Translations under genes and position numbers: made by a program | Source: a virus | Virus record (IMG/VR): IMGVR_UViG_3300020167_000001 | Location: 1-64,000 of that record | DNA length: 64,000 nucleotides | Direction: 5' to 3' (one strand) | Shown: positions 46,472-55,944 of the stretch, piece by piece | Numbering within the stretch: position 1 is the stretch's first letter | Layout of the letters: each line of letters starts with the position of its first letter | Notes under the pieces: generated by a model | What the model saw: only the letters and a program-made list of their open reading frames with translations | Told to the model about the DNA's origin: nothing | Databases searched by the model: none

Positions 46472-46651
46472 ATGACTTGTTCAAATTGTAAAACAACACT
46501 AGGTTGTTCTTGTCAAAGAAAGACAGCCTCAAATGGAGTTAGTGTGTGTAACACATGTTTAGCTACTTACGAAGCTTCATTGAAAGGATTAACTGTTCCC
46601 AAACCGGGAACTCCTCAAGTAAGAACTTTTAGAGCACCTAATTCAAAATAA
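46472..46651 (+). CDS. Small zinc-ribbon protein, 59 aa
   Basis: ATG 46472, TAA 46649. MTCSNCKTTLGCSCQRKTAS and VCNTCLATYEASLKG give two Cys pairs for a zinc ribbon. Very short; probably a structural or DNA-binding accessory. Confidence 0.6.
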   Translation: MTCSNCKTTLGCSCQRKTASNGVSVCNTCLATYEASLKGLTVPKPGTPQVRTFRAPNSK

Positions 46652-46660
46652 AAATAAGCT

Positions 46661-49600
46661 ATGGCATGCATAACATTAACATCTTGTACTTTAAATGATA
46701 CTACAGTATTAATTACTGATTCAGTTGTATCAGCTCCTTTGATGGCCTATATAGGACAAAATGTTAATGTTATAGGCTATCCTGGTATTTGTTTTTATGT
46801 AGAATTAAATGAAACAGGATGTTTAGATTGTGAAAAAGCTGCTAGTATATTATTAGCACCTGGTAATCCAATTTGTATTAATACCATTCCCTACAGAGCC
46901 TATATATTAACACCGTGTGATCCTCAGTTGCCAAGCTTATTTACAACACAAGTTTTATATCCATATGATGGATTAACTATTACTTTTTTTGGACAAGGTG
47001 GGGCATGCTATACAGTTAACGGAAGCCTTACAGTACCTACAGATATAAACTCAGTAATTGTACAATGTCCTGAACCTTGTGCTTGCACACCTGTGGTATG
47101 TGGATGTCCTGATGGTTATGTATTAAATCAAGCCGGCTTATGTGAAGGTACAGTGAGTGTTCCTCCTATTAATAATGGCACACAGTATACAGTAGCTCAA
47201 GCTCTTTGGTTTGAAGGTACTTTTGGTACATTAGCTGCAGAATTTTATGAAGATATCACTAACAAACCTTGGCCTATTTTATCAACAGCTCCAGGTAATG
47301 TAAGTGCTTATACGGATAATACCTTAGTTCCTTTATTAATTACCAATACTTTATCTAATCAAATTTGGGGAGGACTGATGTCTTCTTTAAATTTTAGAAT
47401 GAGAATTGCTGGTGTATGGACTAACTCATTTACATGGGATCCTATTGATGAATGGATTGGTTTTAGTTATTGTGTTACCCTTACAGAAACTAAAACTTAT
47501 TACATAGCATATGCTGTAGATGACTTTGCCCGAATATTTATTGATGGTGTATTGATGCTTAATCAAGATACTTCAGGTTGGGCTTTCAAGAAATTACAGA
47601 TATTTCCAATAACTTTAAATGCCGGCTTACATATCATTACAGGTGAAGTAAAAAATGCAGGAGTAAGTGCTATATTTGCTTTTGAAATTTATGATGCTAC
47701 TTTAGCTCAATTATTAGCCGTTGCTCTTCCTGGTGATATTGATCCTTATATTGTATTTAGTTCTGGAGATCAGATTGGCCTTAATTGGCAAACTGGTGAA
47801 ACTTCAGGTTATTCATGTCCCGATGGATATGCTTTAAATACTTGTGATGGTTTAAGTTGTACTCAAATTGTAACAATTCCTCAAGTTCCTTGTGAAGCTT
47901 GGCAAATAACTTTTTGTGAAGGAACAGGTTTAGATCCTATTATTACAAGTACTGATTTATCAGGTTATATTGGAAGTGTCTATGAAATTACATATACCCC
48001 TTTAATAAATCCAATAGCTATTACAGCTTGTGGTAGTGTAGCTCAAGCCCCCTCTCAACTAGCTCCTGCTTTTACCGGTACCTTTTCTGAGATAAGTTAT
48101 GACTGTTGTGAATCTTGTATGGCTATTTGTTATCTTTTAGAAGATTGTCAAAATGCTGTGCCAGATATGATTTTATGTACAGATTTAAGTGAATATGTAG
48201 GAAAAATCATTAAGATTAAAGGTTGTGGTGATATCTGTTGGACCGTATCTGAAGCTAATTCTTGTGTGAATAGTATTAAGTTTGAAGGTGAAGTTACAGA
48301 ATTTGATACTTGCTTGGAGTGCTTACCTCCTACTCCGGTACCAGTTCCTTTAGAACTTAACCTTAGAAAAGTAAAACCTGGTTATAACAGTCCCAATTCA
48401 TGTGTAACACTTGAGTATTTACAACGCGTTAACTGTAATTTTGCATTACAAGTATATAATGAGATGTTGATTAAAAGATATGGTATTACTGTATGTTGTG
48501 ATCAGGATGTTGATACTTGGGATATTCAAAAATCAGAATTAGATTATATGCTTATGGGTGACCCGAGCATGTGTAAATCTACATTATGTGATTGCAAAGC
48601 TCCTTGTTTAATAGATGCTATCTTTACTTTGGTACCTACTTGTGTAGAACCTATATTAATCAGTGCTACTTTAGATGATTTGTGCTTTCCTCCTGTTTTT
48701 ACAGATGGTGTAGTTACTGTAGAAACTCAATCACTTCCTTGTAATTGTTATATATTAACAGGAACTGATTATACTTTAGGTTGGATTGATTGTTGTTGTG
48801 AATACCAAACAGCAACTTTTACTTCTAATGCTACAGTATGTGCACATTATCCACCTGTTATTTTAAGTGGTGTAGTTGCTATACTTGCAGCTGAAGAATG
48901 TGGTAGTGATTTATGTGTAGCTCCTTTACCTGTATGTTATTGTTGGAATATAATTCCAGGACCTGGTGGAGATCAAATAAGATATACAAGTTGTAATGAT
49001 ATAGATGTTATAATTAGGGTTTCATCAAGTGATAATATTAGCGTTTGTTCTGAAACAACCCCTACAGTTATCAATGGCTCCACAGTAACTAATACTGGAT
49101 TCTGTACTACAAATTGTGGTTTAACACCTTCTTGTGTGTGTTATCAAGTTATAATAACATCCAATGATCTTAATCCTGCTACAGTAGATATGGTAACTAC
49201 TTCTTGTAATAATCCTTTAGTTCCTATTACTACAACTATTGTATCAGGAACTCCGACTTTATTGTGTTCTGGAAAAGTACCTACATTTACATCAGCTAGT
49301 GCTAATGCTGTTATAAATATATTAGTTAAAAATACTATAGCTTGTGTAGATTGTCATATTCCTATTCCTTGTGTATGTTACCAAGTATTAATGCCAGCTT
49401 TAGGGGGAACAATTTCTTATATACCTTGTGGTTCTACATCGGGTTATTTAAATGTTACATTAGGAGCTGGATGGTCTTATCATTGTTCAGAATCTGGTGC
49501 TCCATTTTCAATATCTGGAGGAGCTCCTTTAAATGTAACCGCTATCAGTAATGATTGTGGTTTAGGCGAATGTGTACTAACACCTGTTTGTAATACACAA

Positions 49601-50002
49601 ACTAGTTGTTATACAATAACAAATTTAGGAGCACCTACTACTTTATTATATGATAATTGTTTTGCTTCATATATTATATTGAATATGACTGGTGTAATTA
49701 ATATTTGTGATGCAGGTTCTGCACCTCAAATTGGTTCTGGTACAGTAGTACTTAATGGTCCTTGTACAACAGCTTGTACATCTACACCAACAGAAACTTG
49801 TCAATGTTATAGAATTTCAATTAATACAGCAACTCCGTGTACTTTTGAATATATTGATTGTAACGGTGTTCCAGCTACAAAAGTTATCACAAGTACTGGT
49901 ACAATATGTGCTAAAAATTATCCTAACTTAACAACTTTTGCAGGAGGTGTTGTAACTATAACTTATTCAACTGATAATTGTGGTTTAGGTCAATGTATAT
50001 AA
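46661..50002 (+). CDS. Very cysteine-rich virion protein with PA14-like domain, 1113 aa
   Basis: About 80 cysteines in 1113 residues. Residues about 180-360 look like a PA14/carbohydrate-binding-like domain (AEFYEDITNKPWPILSTAPG, AYAVDDFARIFIDGVLMLNQ). The second half is a series of Cys-rich units, each with a CxCY start (VCYCWNIIPG, PCVCYQVLMP, TCQCYRISIN), a YxxC middle and an end C-G-L-G-x-C. Similar units occur in the 224-aa protein at 52797. Suggests a disulfide- or metal-stabilised tail/fibre protein. Confidence 0.65.
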   Translation: MACITLTSCTLNDTTVLITDSVVSAPLMAYIGQNVNVIGYPGICFYVELNETGCLDCEKAASILLAPGNPICINTIPYRAYILTPCDPQLPSLFTTQVLYPYDGLTITFFGQGGACYTVNGSLTVPTDINSVIVQCPEPCACTPVVCGCPDGYVLNQAGLCEGTVSVPPINNGTQYTVAQALWFEGTFGTLAAEFYEDITNKPWPILSTAPGNVSAYTDNTLVPLLITNTLSNQIWGGLMSSLNFRMRIAGVWTNSFTWDPIDEWIGFSYCVTLTETKTYYIAYAVDDFARIFIDGVLMLNQDTSGWAFKKLQIFPITLNAGLHIITGEVKNAGVSAIFAFEIYDATLAQLLAVALPGDIDPYIVFSSGDQIGLNWQTGETSGYSCPDGYALNTCDGLSCTQIVTIPQVPCEAWQITFCEGTGLDPIITSTDLSGYIGSVYEITYTPLINPIAITACGSVAQAPSQLAPAFTGTFSEISYDCCESCMAICYLLEDCQNAVPDMILCTDLSEYVGKIIKIKGCGDICWTVSEANSCVNSIKFEGEVTEFDTCLECLPPTPVPVPLELNLRKVKPGYNSPNSCVTLEYLQRVNCNFALQVYNEMLIKRYGITVCCDQDVDTWDIQKSELDYMLMGDPSMCKSTLCDCKAPCLIDAIFTLVPTCVEPILISATLDDLCFPPVFTDGVVTVETQSLPCNCYILTGTDYTLGWIDCCCEYQTATFTSNATVCAHYPPVILSGVVAILAAEECGSDLCVAPLPVCYCWNIIPGPGGDQIRYTSCNDIDVIIRVSSSDNISVCSETTPTVINGSTVTNTGFCTTNCGLTPSCVCYQVIITSNDLNPATVDMVTTSCNNPLVPITTTIVSGTPTLLCSGKVPTFTSASANAVINILVKNTIACVDCHIPIPCVCYQVLMPALGGTISYIPCGSTSGYLNVTLGAGWSYHCSESGAPFSISGGAPLNVTAISNDCGLGECVLTPVCNTQTSCYTITNLGAPTTLLYDNCFASYIILNMTGVINICDAGSAPQIGSGTVVLNGPCTTACTSTPTETCQCYRISINTATPCTFEYIDCNGVPATKVITSTGTICAKNYPNLTTFAGGVVTITYSTDNCGLGQCI

Positions 50003-50004
50003 AC

Positions 50005-50035
50005 TTTGGAAATATAATAGAAAATCCGTATATTA
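50005..50035 (+). promoter_or_regulatory. Rightward promoter, TTTGGAAAT / TATATTA copy 2
   Basis: TTTGGAAAT (50005-50013) and TATATTA (50029-50035), 24 nt start to start, as at 44393. Precedes 50055-53471. Confidence 0.65.
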
Positions 50036-50054
50036 ATAATAAATTTACAACATA

Positions 50055-51548
50055 ATGAAACCATTAAATATAGATAAATCAGGATGTTCTAATACATCAT
50101 CAAATTGTGTAGTTTGGCAAGGACCTGATATTCCTTGTATTGCTCTATGTAAAGGAGATTCTATTACAGAAGTGGTGTATAAATTAGCAACTGAATTATG
50201 CACAATCATGGATACTTTTGACATGAATGAGTATGATTTAAAATGCTTTGCCGGTGGTGCTTGTAAGCCAGAGACATTTAAAGAATTTATTCAACTTGTT
50301 ATTAACAAGATTTGCTATGTTCAAGAATGTTCAGGTTGTTTAAATAGTTGTGACCCATGTAATACTACGGTGACTCCAACTGTTCCTGTAGTACCGCCTC
50401 CATCTGGAGGAGATCCTATTGTTCCAATAGCACCAGCATTTAGATATGTTAACCAATTTGGTGATATAGTAACTACTATGACTACTAGTGAATATGCTGT
50501 AACTATTGGTAACCGTGTTTCAAATATTGTAACTACTATTAGTACTATAAATGCCACATTAGTAAATCATAATACTAGAATTACTAATTTAGAAAATGCT
50601 CCAGCACCTGTCTATCCTACTCCTGTAATGACTCCGGTTTGTGTAACAGCCTCTATACCTACAGATTCATTTACAGTATTAACAGCATTAGAACAACAAT
50701 TTTGTGAGTTAAGAATTGCAACAGGTACTCCTAATAATATTTTTACAAATATTGGCAATCAACCTGCAAATTTAGGAGCTACTCCAACTTTAAATAATCC
50801 ATTAGCTCTTATTAGTTCATTACCTGGTTTTAACAATACAGTAGCTAATGAAGCTGATTCTATTGGTAATCTTTGGGTTGTAGTTTCAGATATGAGATTA
50901 GCCATTAAAAATATTATTGATAATTATTTACCAAGTGATTGTGCAGCTATAGGAATGACCATATTTGCAAGTTATGCTCCTACAACATTAACAATTTTTA
51001 TTAATGGTACCATACCTGGTACATTCTCAAATACATTTCCTGCAGGAACTATATTTACTATAACTGATGATTTTGGTGCTAGTATGAGAGTTACTATTGA
51101 TATACCAAGTATGATTAATACAATGGGAGGGTTTCCTGTTAATATATCAGGTAGTGGTTTAAATACAACTTCTAATTTAACAATTAATGCTAGTCCTAGC
51201 TTTACAAGTACTACTACTGGATCACAGTGTCAATCAACATTACAATTTGTAGTTGTTAATCAAGCTAATTGTGCAGTAGTTACTTATGGTACAACTACAA
51301 CAGCTCAGATTGATTACACGTATACTACAGCAGCTATTACAGCAACATATAGTATTGAGCTTTGGGATGCTTTAACAAATACATTCTTAGGAGGATATAG
51401 TGTTGCTAATACTATAGTTCAAGTAGTATCAGGTTCATTCTTAGCAGCTTTCCCTGTATTACCATTAACTCAATACAAATTAAGATTAGTAGTAACAGTA
51501 AATTCAGTAGATACTTATTGTGACTTTACTTTAGTAACAACCACATAA
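50055..51548 (+). CDS. Cysteine-containing virion protein with shared N-terminal module, 497 aa
   Basis: N-terminus NCVVWQGPDIPCIALCKGDS, ITEVVYKLATELCTIMDTFD is a module typical of Bacteroidota phage virion proteins and is seen again in the next protein (CVYYTGTGNDCLSIETGQTV). The body is beta/Thr-rich with fibre-like repeats (NRVSNIVTTISTINATLVNH). Probably part of the tail or head appendages. Confidence 0.6.
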   Translation: MKPLNIDKSGCSNTSSNCVVWQGPDIPCIALCKGDSITEVVYKLATELCTIMDTFDMNEYDLKCFAGGACKPETFKEFIQLVINKICYVQECSGCLNSCDPCNTTVTPTVPVVPPPSGGDPIVPIAPAFRYVNQFGDIVTTMTTSEYAVTIGNRVSNIVTTISTINATLVNHNTRITNLENAPAPVYPTPVMTPVCVTASIPTDSFTVLTALEQQFCELRIATGTPNNIFTNIGNQPANLGATPTLNNPLALISSLPGFNNTVANEADSIGNLWVVVSDMRLAIKNIIDNYLPSDCAAIGMTIFASYAPTTLTIFINGTIPGTFSNTFPAGTIFTITDDFGASMRVTIDIPSMINTMGGFPVNISGSGLNTTSNLTINASPSFTSTTTGSQCQSTLQFVVVNQANCAVVTYGTTTTAQIDYTYTTAAITATYSIELWDALTNTFLGGYSVANTIVQVVSGSFLAAFPVLPLTQYKLRLVVTVNSVDTYCDFTLVTTT

Positions 51549-51559
51549 AATAATACAAC

Positions 51560-52777
51560 ATGAATAATTGTCCAAATTGTAAAAAAGAATGTAATAATGG
51601 TGAATGTGGTTGCATTCCTAAAGGGTTGACTACACCACCATCTTGTCCTGGAGATTTACCAAGCTGTCCAGAGCCGAGTCCTTGTAATGAAACATTTGAT
51701 GCTAAATGTGTATATTATACAGGTACAGGAAATGACTGTTTAAGTATAGAAACTGGTCAGACTGTTGAAGCGGTTATTAATAACTTAGCTTCTCAGTTGG
51801 CTCCTTTTATTTGCTTGGAGTGTGCAAGTTTGATTATTCCTGCAAACAATGCTACAGCTGTATCTAATACACAAGCTCTTAATTGGAACATGATACCTGG
51901 AGCTTCTTCTTATGATGTATATTTAGGTACAGATTCTTTAAATTTAACTTTGGTATCAGTAGGTCAAATATTAACTTCTTATACTCCAGCCTATCCTTTA
52001 TTACCGGATACAACTTATTTTTGGAAAATCATACCTTATAATTTAGCTGGAGTACCAGTGGCAACTTGTCCTGTCTTTACTTTTAATACAGTAGCTGCTC
52101 CATGCTTAAATCCTTTATCTGATTTATTTACAAAAATATTAGGATATATACCATCACAAGGTATTAGAACTATTGATGTTGTAATAAATGGTATTGAAAA
52201 TTATTTAGATGCTGGAGAATTATTAACTAACTGTAATCTATGTTGCCCTGATTGTGAAGCTACTCATAGATATGTTTTAGCATCAGCTCCTTTATATTCT
52301 GTATATTATGAGGCTGTTTACTCAACTACATGTTTACCTCCTTGTTGTATTGAAGTTGATGCTTCATTAACAGCTATGAACACAATTAAAGAAGGTCAGG
52401 GTAATGTAGCTTTAAGTACAGCTTTTGCAACGGTTCCTCCTAATACTAATTGTTGTGGTACTAATTTTAGTGAATGTGCTGCTAGAATAAAAACTTTATT
52501 ACCTAATAAATGGGGAGGAATATTTGTTGGATTAGGTGTAGTTGAAGAATCTAGTTTTAATGGTACTACTGAATTATGTATTATAGCTGATTTTATTGAA
52601 ACTTTATTACCCTTATTTACAGAAACAGATGTGGCAGACGTTATCAAAGCTCTTTTAAATAAAGGTTTTGTTGTAGATTGCCGTCCTGAAGGAACTATCA
52701 TTGCTAGTGTAGCAACTTATCTTACTTATTTAAACAATGTAAGTGTTGGTGGATGCTTATGTTACAAACCTTGTTAA
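51560..52777 (+). CDS. Cysteine-rich virion protein with Fn3-like domain, 405 aa
   Basis: Zinc-ribbon-like start MNNCPNCKKECNNGECGCIP, then the shared module (KCVYYTGTGNDCLSIETGQT), and a fibronectin-type-III-like segment near 95-180 (WNMIPGASSYDVYLGTDSLN, PDTTYFWKIIPYNLAG). C-terminal Cys-rich part (CCGTNFSECAARIKT). Binding of surface carbohydrates or of other virion proteins is likely. Confidence 0.6.
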   Translation: MNNCPNCKKECNNGECGCIPKGLTTPPSCPGDLPSCPEPSPCNETFDAKCVYYTGTGNDCLSIETGQTVEAVINNLASQLAPFICLECASLIIPANNATAVSNTQALNWNMIPGASSYDVYLGTDSLNLTLVSVGQILTSYTPAYPLLPDTTYFWKIIPYNLAGVPVATCPVFTFNTVAAPCLNPLSDLFTKILGYIPSQGIRTIDVVINGIENYLDAGELLTNCNLCCPDCEATHRYVLASAPLYSVYYEAVYSTTCLPPCCIEVDASLTAMNTIKEGQGNVALSTAFATVPPNTNCCGTNFSECAARIKTLLPNKWGGIFVGLGVVEESSFNGTTELCIIADFIETLLPLFTETDVADVIKALLNKGFVVDCRPEGTIIASVATYLTYLNNVSVGGCLCYKPC

Positions 52778-52796
52778 TTAATTAAAAAATAAAAAT

Positions 52797-53471
52797 ATGA
52801 CACCAGCTATTATAACTGTAAATTTTATATCAAATTATGCCGGCCCACATAGAATCTGTTGGAGAATTCAAGGTTCTGGCAATCCTTATGTATGCACTAA
52901 TATTGTTGATTGTTTAGGAGGTGGTAATACTTGCCAGGCTTTAATTAACACAATGGTTGATCCTGAGTTATGTGATCCTATAATTTTTGAAGGATATATC
53001 CAAGCTACTTGTAATGCCGAAGGTTCTCCTACAGGCCAAGTACCATTTACAGTAACTTATACACCAGATCCGAGTTGTAAAGCTTATCAATTATCAAATA
53101 ACACAGGTGATGCGTATGATTTTAATATATCTGAATTAGGTTTAAATTGTGATGGTACAACTAGACCTGATATCTTATTAGCTGATGGAGGTATTATTTA
53201 CTTATGTGGTATTGCTGGTATGCCTCAACGTATTATTGATTTATTCAATGTAATTCCATATCCTAATATATGTTGTGGAGTATGTAAGAATTATACCGTA
53301 AATTCAGCAACCGGTACTGATGCTACAATTTATTATATTGATTGTACTACAAGACAGTTTATGACAGCAGAAGGACCTAAAACAGGAGACCCTGGTTTAG
53401 TAATTTGTGCAGTAGAAGGAAGTATAACTGGAGATCAACCATTAACTATTATAGTCAATGGTGATTGTTAA
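52797..53471 (+). CDS. Cysteine-rich virion protein, 224 aa
   Basis: Contains two units resembling those of the 1113-aa protein: SCKAYQLSNNTGDAYDFNIS and CCGVCKNYTVNSATGTDATI with YYIDCTTRQFM and a terminal VNGDC. No signal or membrane segment. A terminator follows at 53517. Confidence 0.6.
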   Translation: MTPAIITVNFISNYAGPHRICWRIQGSGNPYVCTNIVDCLGGGNTCQALINTMVDPELCDPIIFEGYIQATCNAEGSPTGQVPFTVTYTPDPSCKAYQLSNNTGDAYDFNISELGLNCDGTTRPDILLADGGIIYLCGIAGMPQRIIDLFNVIPYPNICCGVCKNYTVNSATGTDATIYYIDCTTRQFMTAEGPKTGDPGLVICAVEGSITGDQPLTIIVNGDC

Positions 53472-53516
53472 ATATTGAAAGTCAGGGTTTGTTGGTTTAA
53501 ACCTGGTCTAACAGGC

Positions 53517-53547
53517 ACTCCTCGGTTAAATTATACCGGGGAGTTTT
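53517..53547 (+). terminator. Rho-independent terminator
   Basis: ACTCC-T-CGGT pairs with ACCG-G-GGAGT around TAAATTAT, then T-rich sequence. Closes the cysteine-rich operon. Confidence 0.8.
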
Positions 53548-53620
53548 GCTTTATAAACACTTGTAATTTACACAATAAAAGTTTATTTTTAAAACTTGAA
53601 AATATTATGTATATTTAGTT

Positions 53621-54211
53621 ATGAAAGACTTTAAAAAACCAGACTTAAATGCCCCTAGATGTCGCGAAAGTATACATCAAATCTTAAGTAATGATTTTGT
53701 TAAAAAGTTCATTGAAAAATATCCTCAGTATGCTCATCTTAGTTTAAAAGATGTAAGATTAATATTGAATACTTTTCATGGTAAATTATGGGATCATGTG
53801 GTTCATAATAGAGAAGGTATAGAATTGCCTGAAGGACTGGGTTATATATTTTTAGGAACTTGCTTTAGTGCTAAAAAATATAATACTGATTTTGGAAACT
53901 CTATTAAATCAGAGAATTTACTGAGACATAGAAATTTTGAATCTGATAATTTTTTAGCTAAGATTTTTTATACCAATTATGCTAACAAATACAAGTTTCG
54001 AAACAGAGAACTTTGGATATTTAAAGCTCATAGGGATTTTAAAAGAGCTGTGCCTCCATCATATAGAGAAAATTGGAAGATATTTTTACAAGTAGAGAAT
54101 GGTAAACACATTACAAAATATTTAAAAACTATATTTAAAAGTGACTGGATTAGAAAAGTTCAGAGTAACTTTGTAATTGATCCTTTATATAATGAATTTG
54201 ATTTAACATAA
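53621..54211 (+). CDS. crAss-like conserved tail/assembly protein, 196 aa
   Basis: Basic protein with a helical start (CRESIHQILSNDFVKKFIEK) and an HU/IHF-reminiscent middle (SLKDVRLILNTFHGKLWDHV then LPEGLGYIFLGTCFSAKKYN), ending with basic helices. In crAss-like genomes a protein of this type opens the tail-barrel gene group. DNA-binding or virion-assembly role is inferred only. Confidence 0.6.
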   Translation: MKDFKKPDLNAPRCRESIHQILSNDFVKKFIEKYPQYAHLSLKDVRLILNTFHGKLWDHVVHNREGIELPEGLGYIFLGTCFSAKKYNTDFGNSIKSENLLRHRNFESDNFLAKIFYTNYANKYKFRNRELWIFKAHRDFKRAVPPSYRENWKIFLQVENGKHITKYLKTIFKSDWIRKVQSNFVIDPLYNEFDLT

Positions 54212-54216
54212 ACAAA

Positions 54217-54888
54217 ATGACTACAATAGGTGATAGCGTATCAAGATTAAGAAACTTAGTTAAAGGTGTCAAAGAAGATGCTTTCTTAACTGATCGATTT
54301 TTGTATTCTCTTGTATTAAAATATGCAAAGACTCTAATCCGTAGACAGGATAATGAGAACAAGATTATGAGATTTCAAAGTTTATTTGAACCATTACCTT
54401 GTGTTGAATTAATTGAAGTTGATAAGATTGAGGCATGCTGTGCTGGAATAAAATCCAATTGCACAATCATGAGAACTAAAGATAAATTACCTACAGTATT
54501 AGAAGGAGCTTATGGTCCATTATTCAGAACAGTAAGTTCAATCGATGGTTCTATTCAATGTTTTAAAACTTATCCGAGTACTTATACTAGTATGGCTAAT
54601 ACTAAAACATTCAAGTATAATACTAATAAATATTACTGGTATTTAGATGGCTATTTATATTTTCCAAATATTGTATGGGAATCAGTAAGAGTAGAAGGCT
54701 TATGGAATGAAAGTGTAGCCATGTATAAATGTGACGGAGATGTATGTAAAAAAAGACAAGATGATGATACACATATTCCAGAATACTTATTTGCAGAAAT
54801 TGAACAAATGGTACTTAAAGATTTAACTGTGTTAATCCAAATACCAATACAAAGTGTAGACGATAATCAGTCACCCCTTAGAACTTAA
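54217..54888 (+). CDS. crAss-like tail ring protein, 223 aa
   Basis: Helical N-terminus (DSVSRLRNLVKGVKEDAFLT, YAKTLIRRQDNENKIM) then beta-rich domain with Cys (VELIEVDKIEACCAGIKSNC) and an aromatic segment (YYWYLDGYLYFPNIVWESVR). The pattern matches ring/tail-barrel proteins next to the muzzle gene in crAss-like phages. Five nucleotides after the upstream gene. Confidence 0.65.
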   Translation: MTTIGDSVSRLRNLVKGVKEDAFLTDRFLYSLVLKYAKTLIRRQDNENKIMRFQSLFEPLPCVELIEVDKIEACCAGIKSNCTIMRTKDKLPTVLEGAYGPLFRTVSSIDGSIQCFKTYPSTYTSMANTKTFKYNTNKYYWYLDGYLYFPNIVWESVRVEGLWNESVAMYKCDGDVCKKRQDDDTHIPEYLFAEIEQMVLKDLTVLIQIPIQSVDDNQSPLRT

Positions 54889-54916
54889 TTAACAGTTACT
54901 ATAAAAATATTTAACA

Positions 54917-55942
54917 ATGTATAATTACACCGTAAAATACAGAACTTTTGATGAGATGCTTAATGATGTACAAGTAGATTTTCAAAATCTATCATTACAA
55001 AATATGATAGAGCCTCAACAATTATTAAAAGTTGCCAAACGTGTAACTTATGATTTAGGCTTAAGAGTTATGATGACTAAAGAAGCTATTCTTGATGTAT
55101 GCAATGATCATGTAAAATTACCTGATGATTTTTATACTTTAAATTATGCATTAGTTTGTGATGATGTTACTATTCATGAAGCTGTAAGTCAAGGAACGCA
55201 TATCACAGAACAATCTGTTATACCTCAGTATCATCAAACACCGGCTGTTATTAGTTCTTGTACTGATGGTACAGTGAATTGCCAATCTTGTGGTGTACCT
55301 TGTAATACTTGTGCTTGCCAGGTTAATCCTGCAGTTTGTCCTGTATTACCTGAAGGACAAAGTTATTGTGTGAAACCAAAGATTCAAATGAATTGTAAAG
55401 GTGAATCTTATGAGTTAGTTCAGATTGTAAATACTCAATCTAGAACATATAAAAGATTATGGCCTTTACAAATGTTGACTAATGATCAAAGTATTGAGTG
55501 TGGTTGTCCGAATCTTTATGTAAAATCACCTACTCAAGGTTGGATTAAAGATAATTTTTTATTTACTAATCTTGGAGAAGGTAAAGTTTATATTAGTTAT
55601 CAAGGAGCTATGGAAGATGACCAAGGTAATTTATTAGTTGTTGATCATCCTGAAATTAATGAATATTATGAGTATGCTGTTAAACAGAGAATACTTGAAA
55701 ATTTATTAATGAATGATGAGAATGTAACAGCTAAACTAAACCTGGTAGAACAACGCTTAAGACAAGCTCGTAATATTTCAAAGTCTATTGTAAATACTCC
55801 TAATTTTTCTGAAATGAAAGCTTTATGGGAAGCTAATAGAAAAGCTCAATATGCTAAATATTATGACCAATTTAAAAGTTATAGTCAATATAGTGATTTC
55901 GGTAGAGTGAATGGTTTCCAACAATCTAGTAACAGATTTTAA
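54917..55942 (+). CDS. crAss-like tail ring/hub protein, 341 aa
   Basis: Starts MYNYTVKYRTFDEMLNDVQV, with IEPQQLLKVAKRVTYDLGLR and a Cys-rich segment (VNCQSCGVPCNTCACQVNPA) near 118-137. C-terminal helix VEQRLRQARNISKSIVNTPN, tail QQSSNRF. Size, order and N-terminal motif match the conserved crAss-like protein immediately upstream of the muzzle/stabilization gene. Confidence 0.7.
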   Translation: MYNYTVKYRTFDEMLNDVQVDFQNLSLQNMIEPQQLLKVAKRVTYDLGLRVMMTKEAILDVCNDHVKLPDDFYTLNYALVCDDVTIHEAVSQGTHITEQSVIPQYHQTPAVISSCTDGTVNCQSCGVPCNTCACQVNPAVCPVLPEGQSYCVKPKIQMNCKGESYELVQIVNTQSRTYKRLWPLQMLTNDQSIECGCPNLYVKSPTQGWIKDNFLFTNLGEGKVYISYQGAMEDDQGNLLVVDHPEINEYYEYAVKQRILENLLMNDENVTAKLNLVEQRLRQARNISKSIVNTPNFSEMKALWEANRKAQYAKYYDQFKSYSQYSDFGRVNGFQQSSNRF

Positions 55943-55944
55943 TT

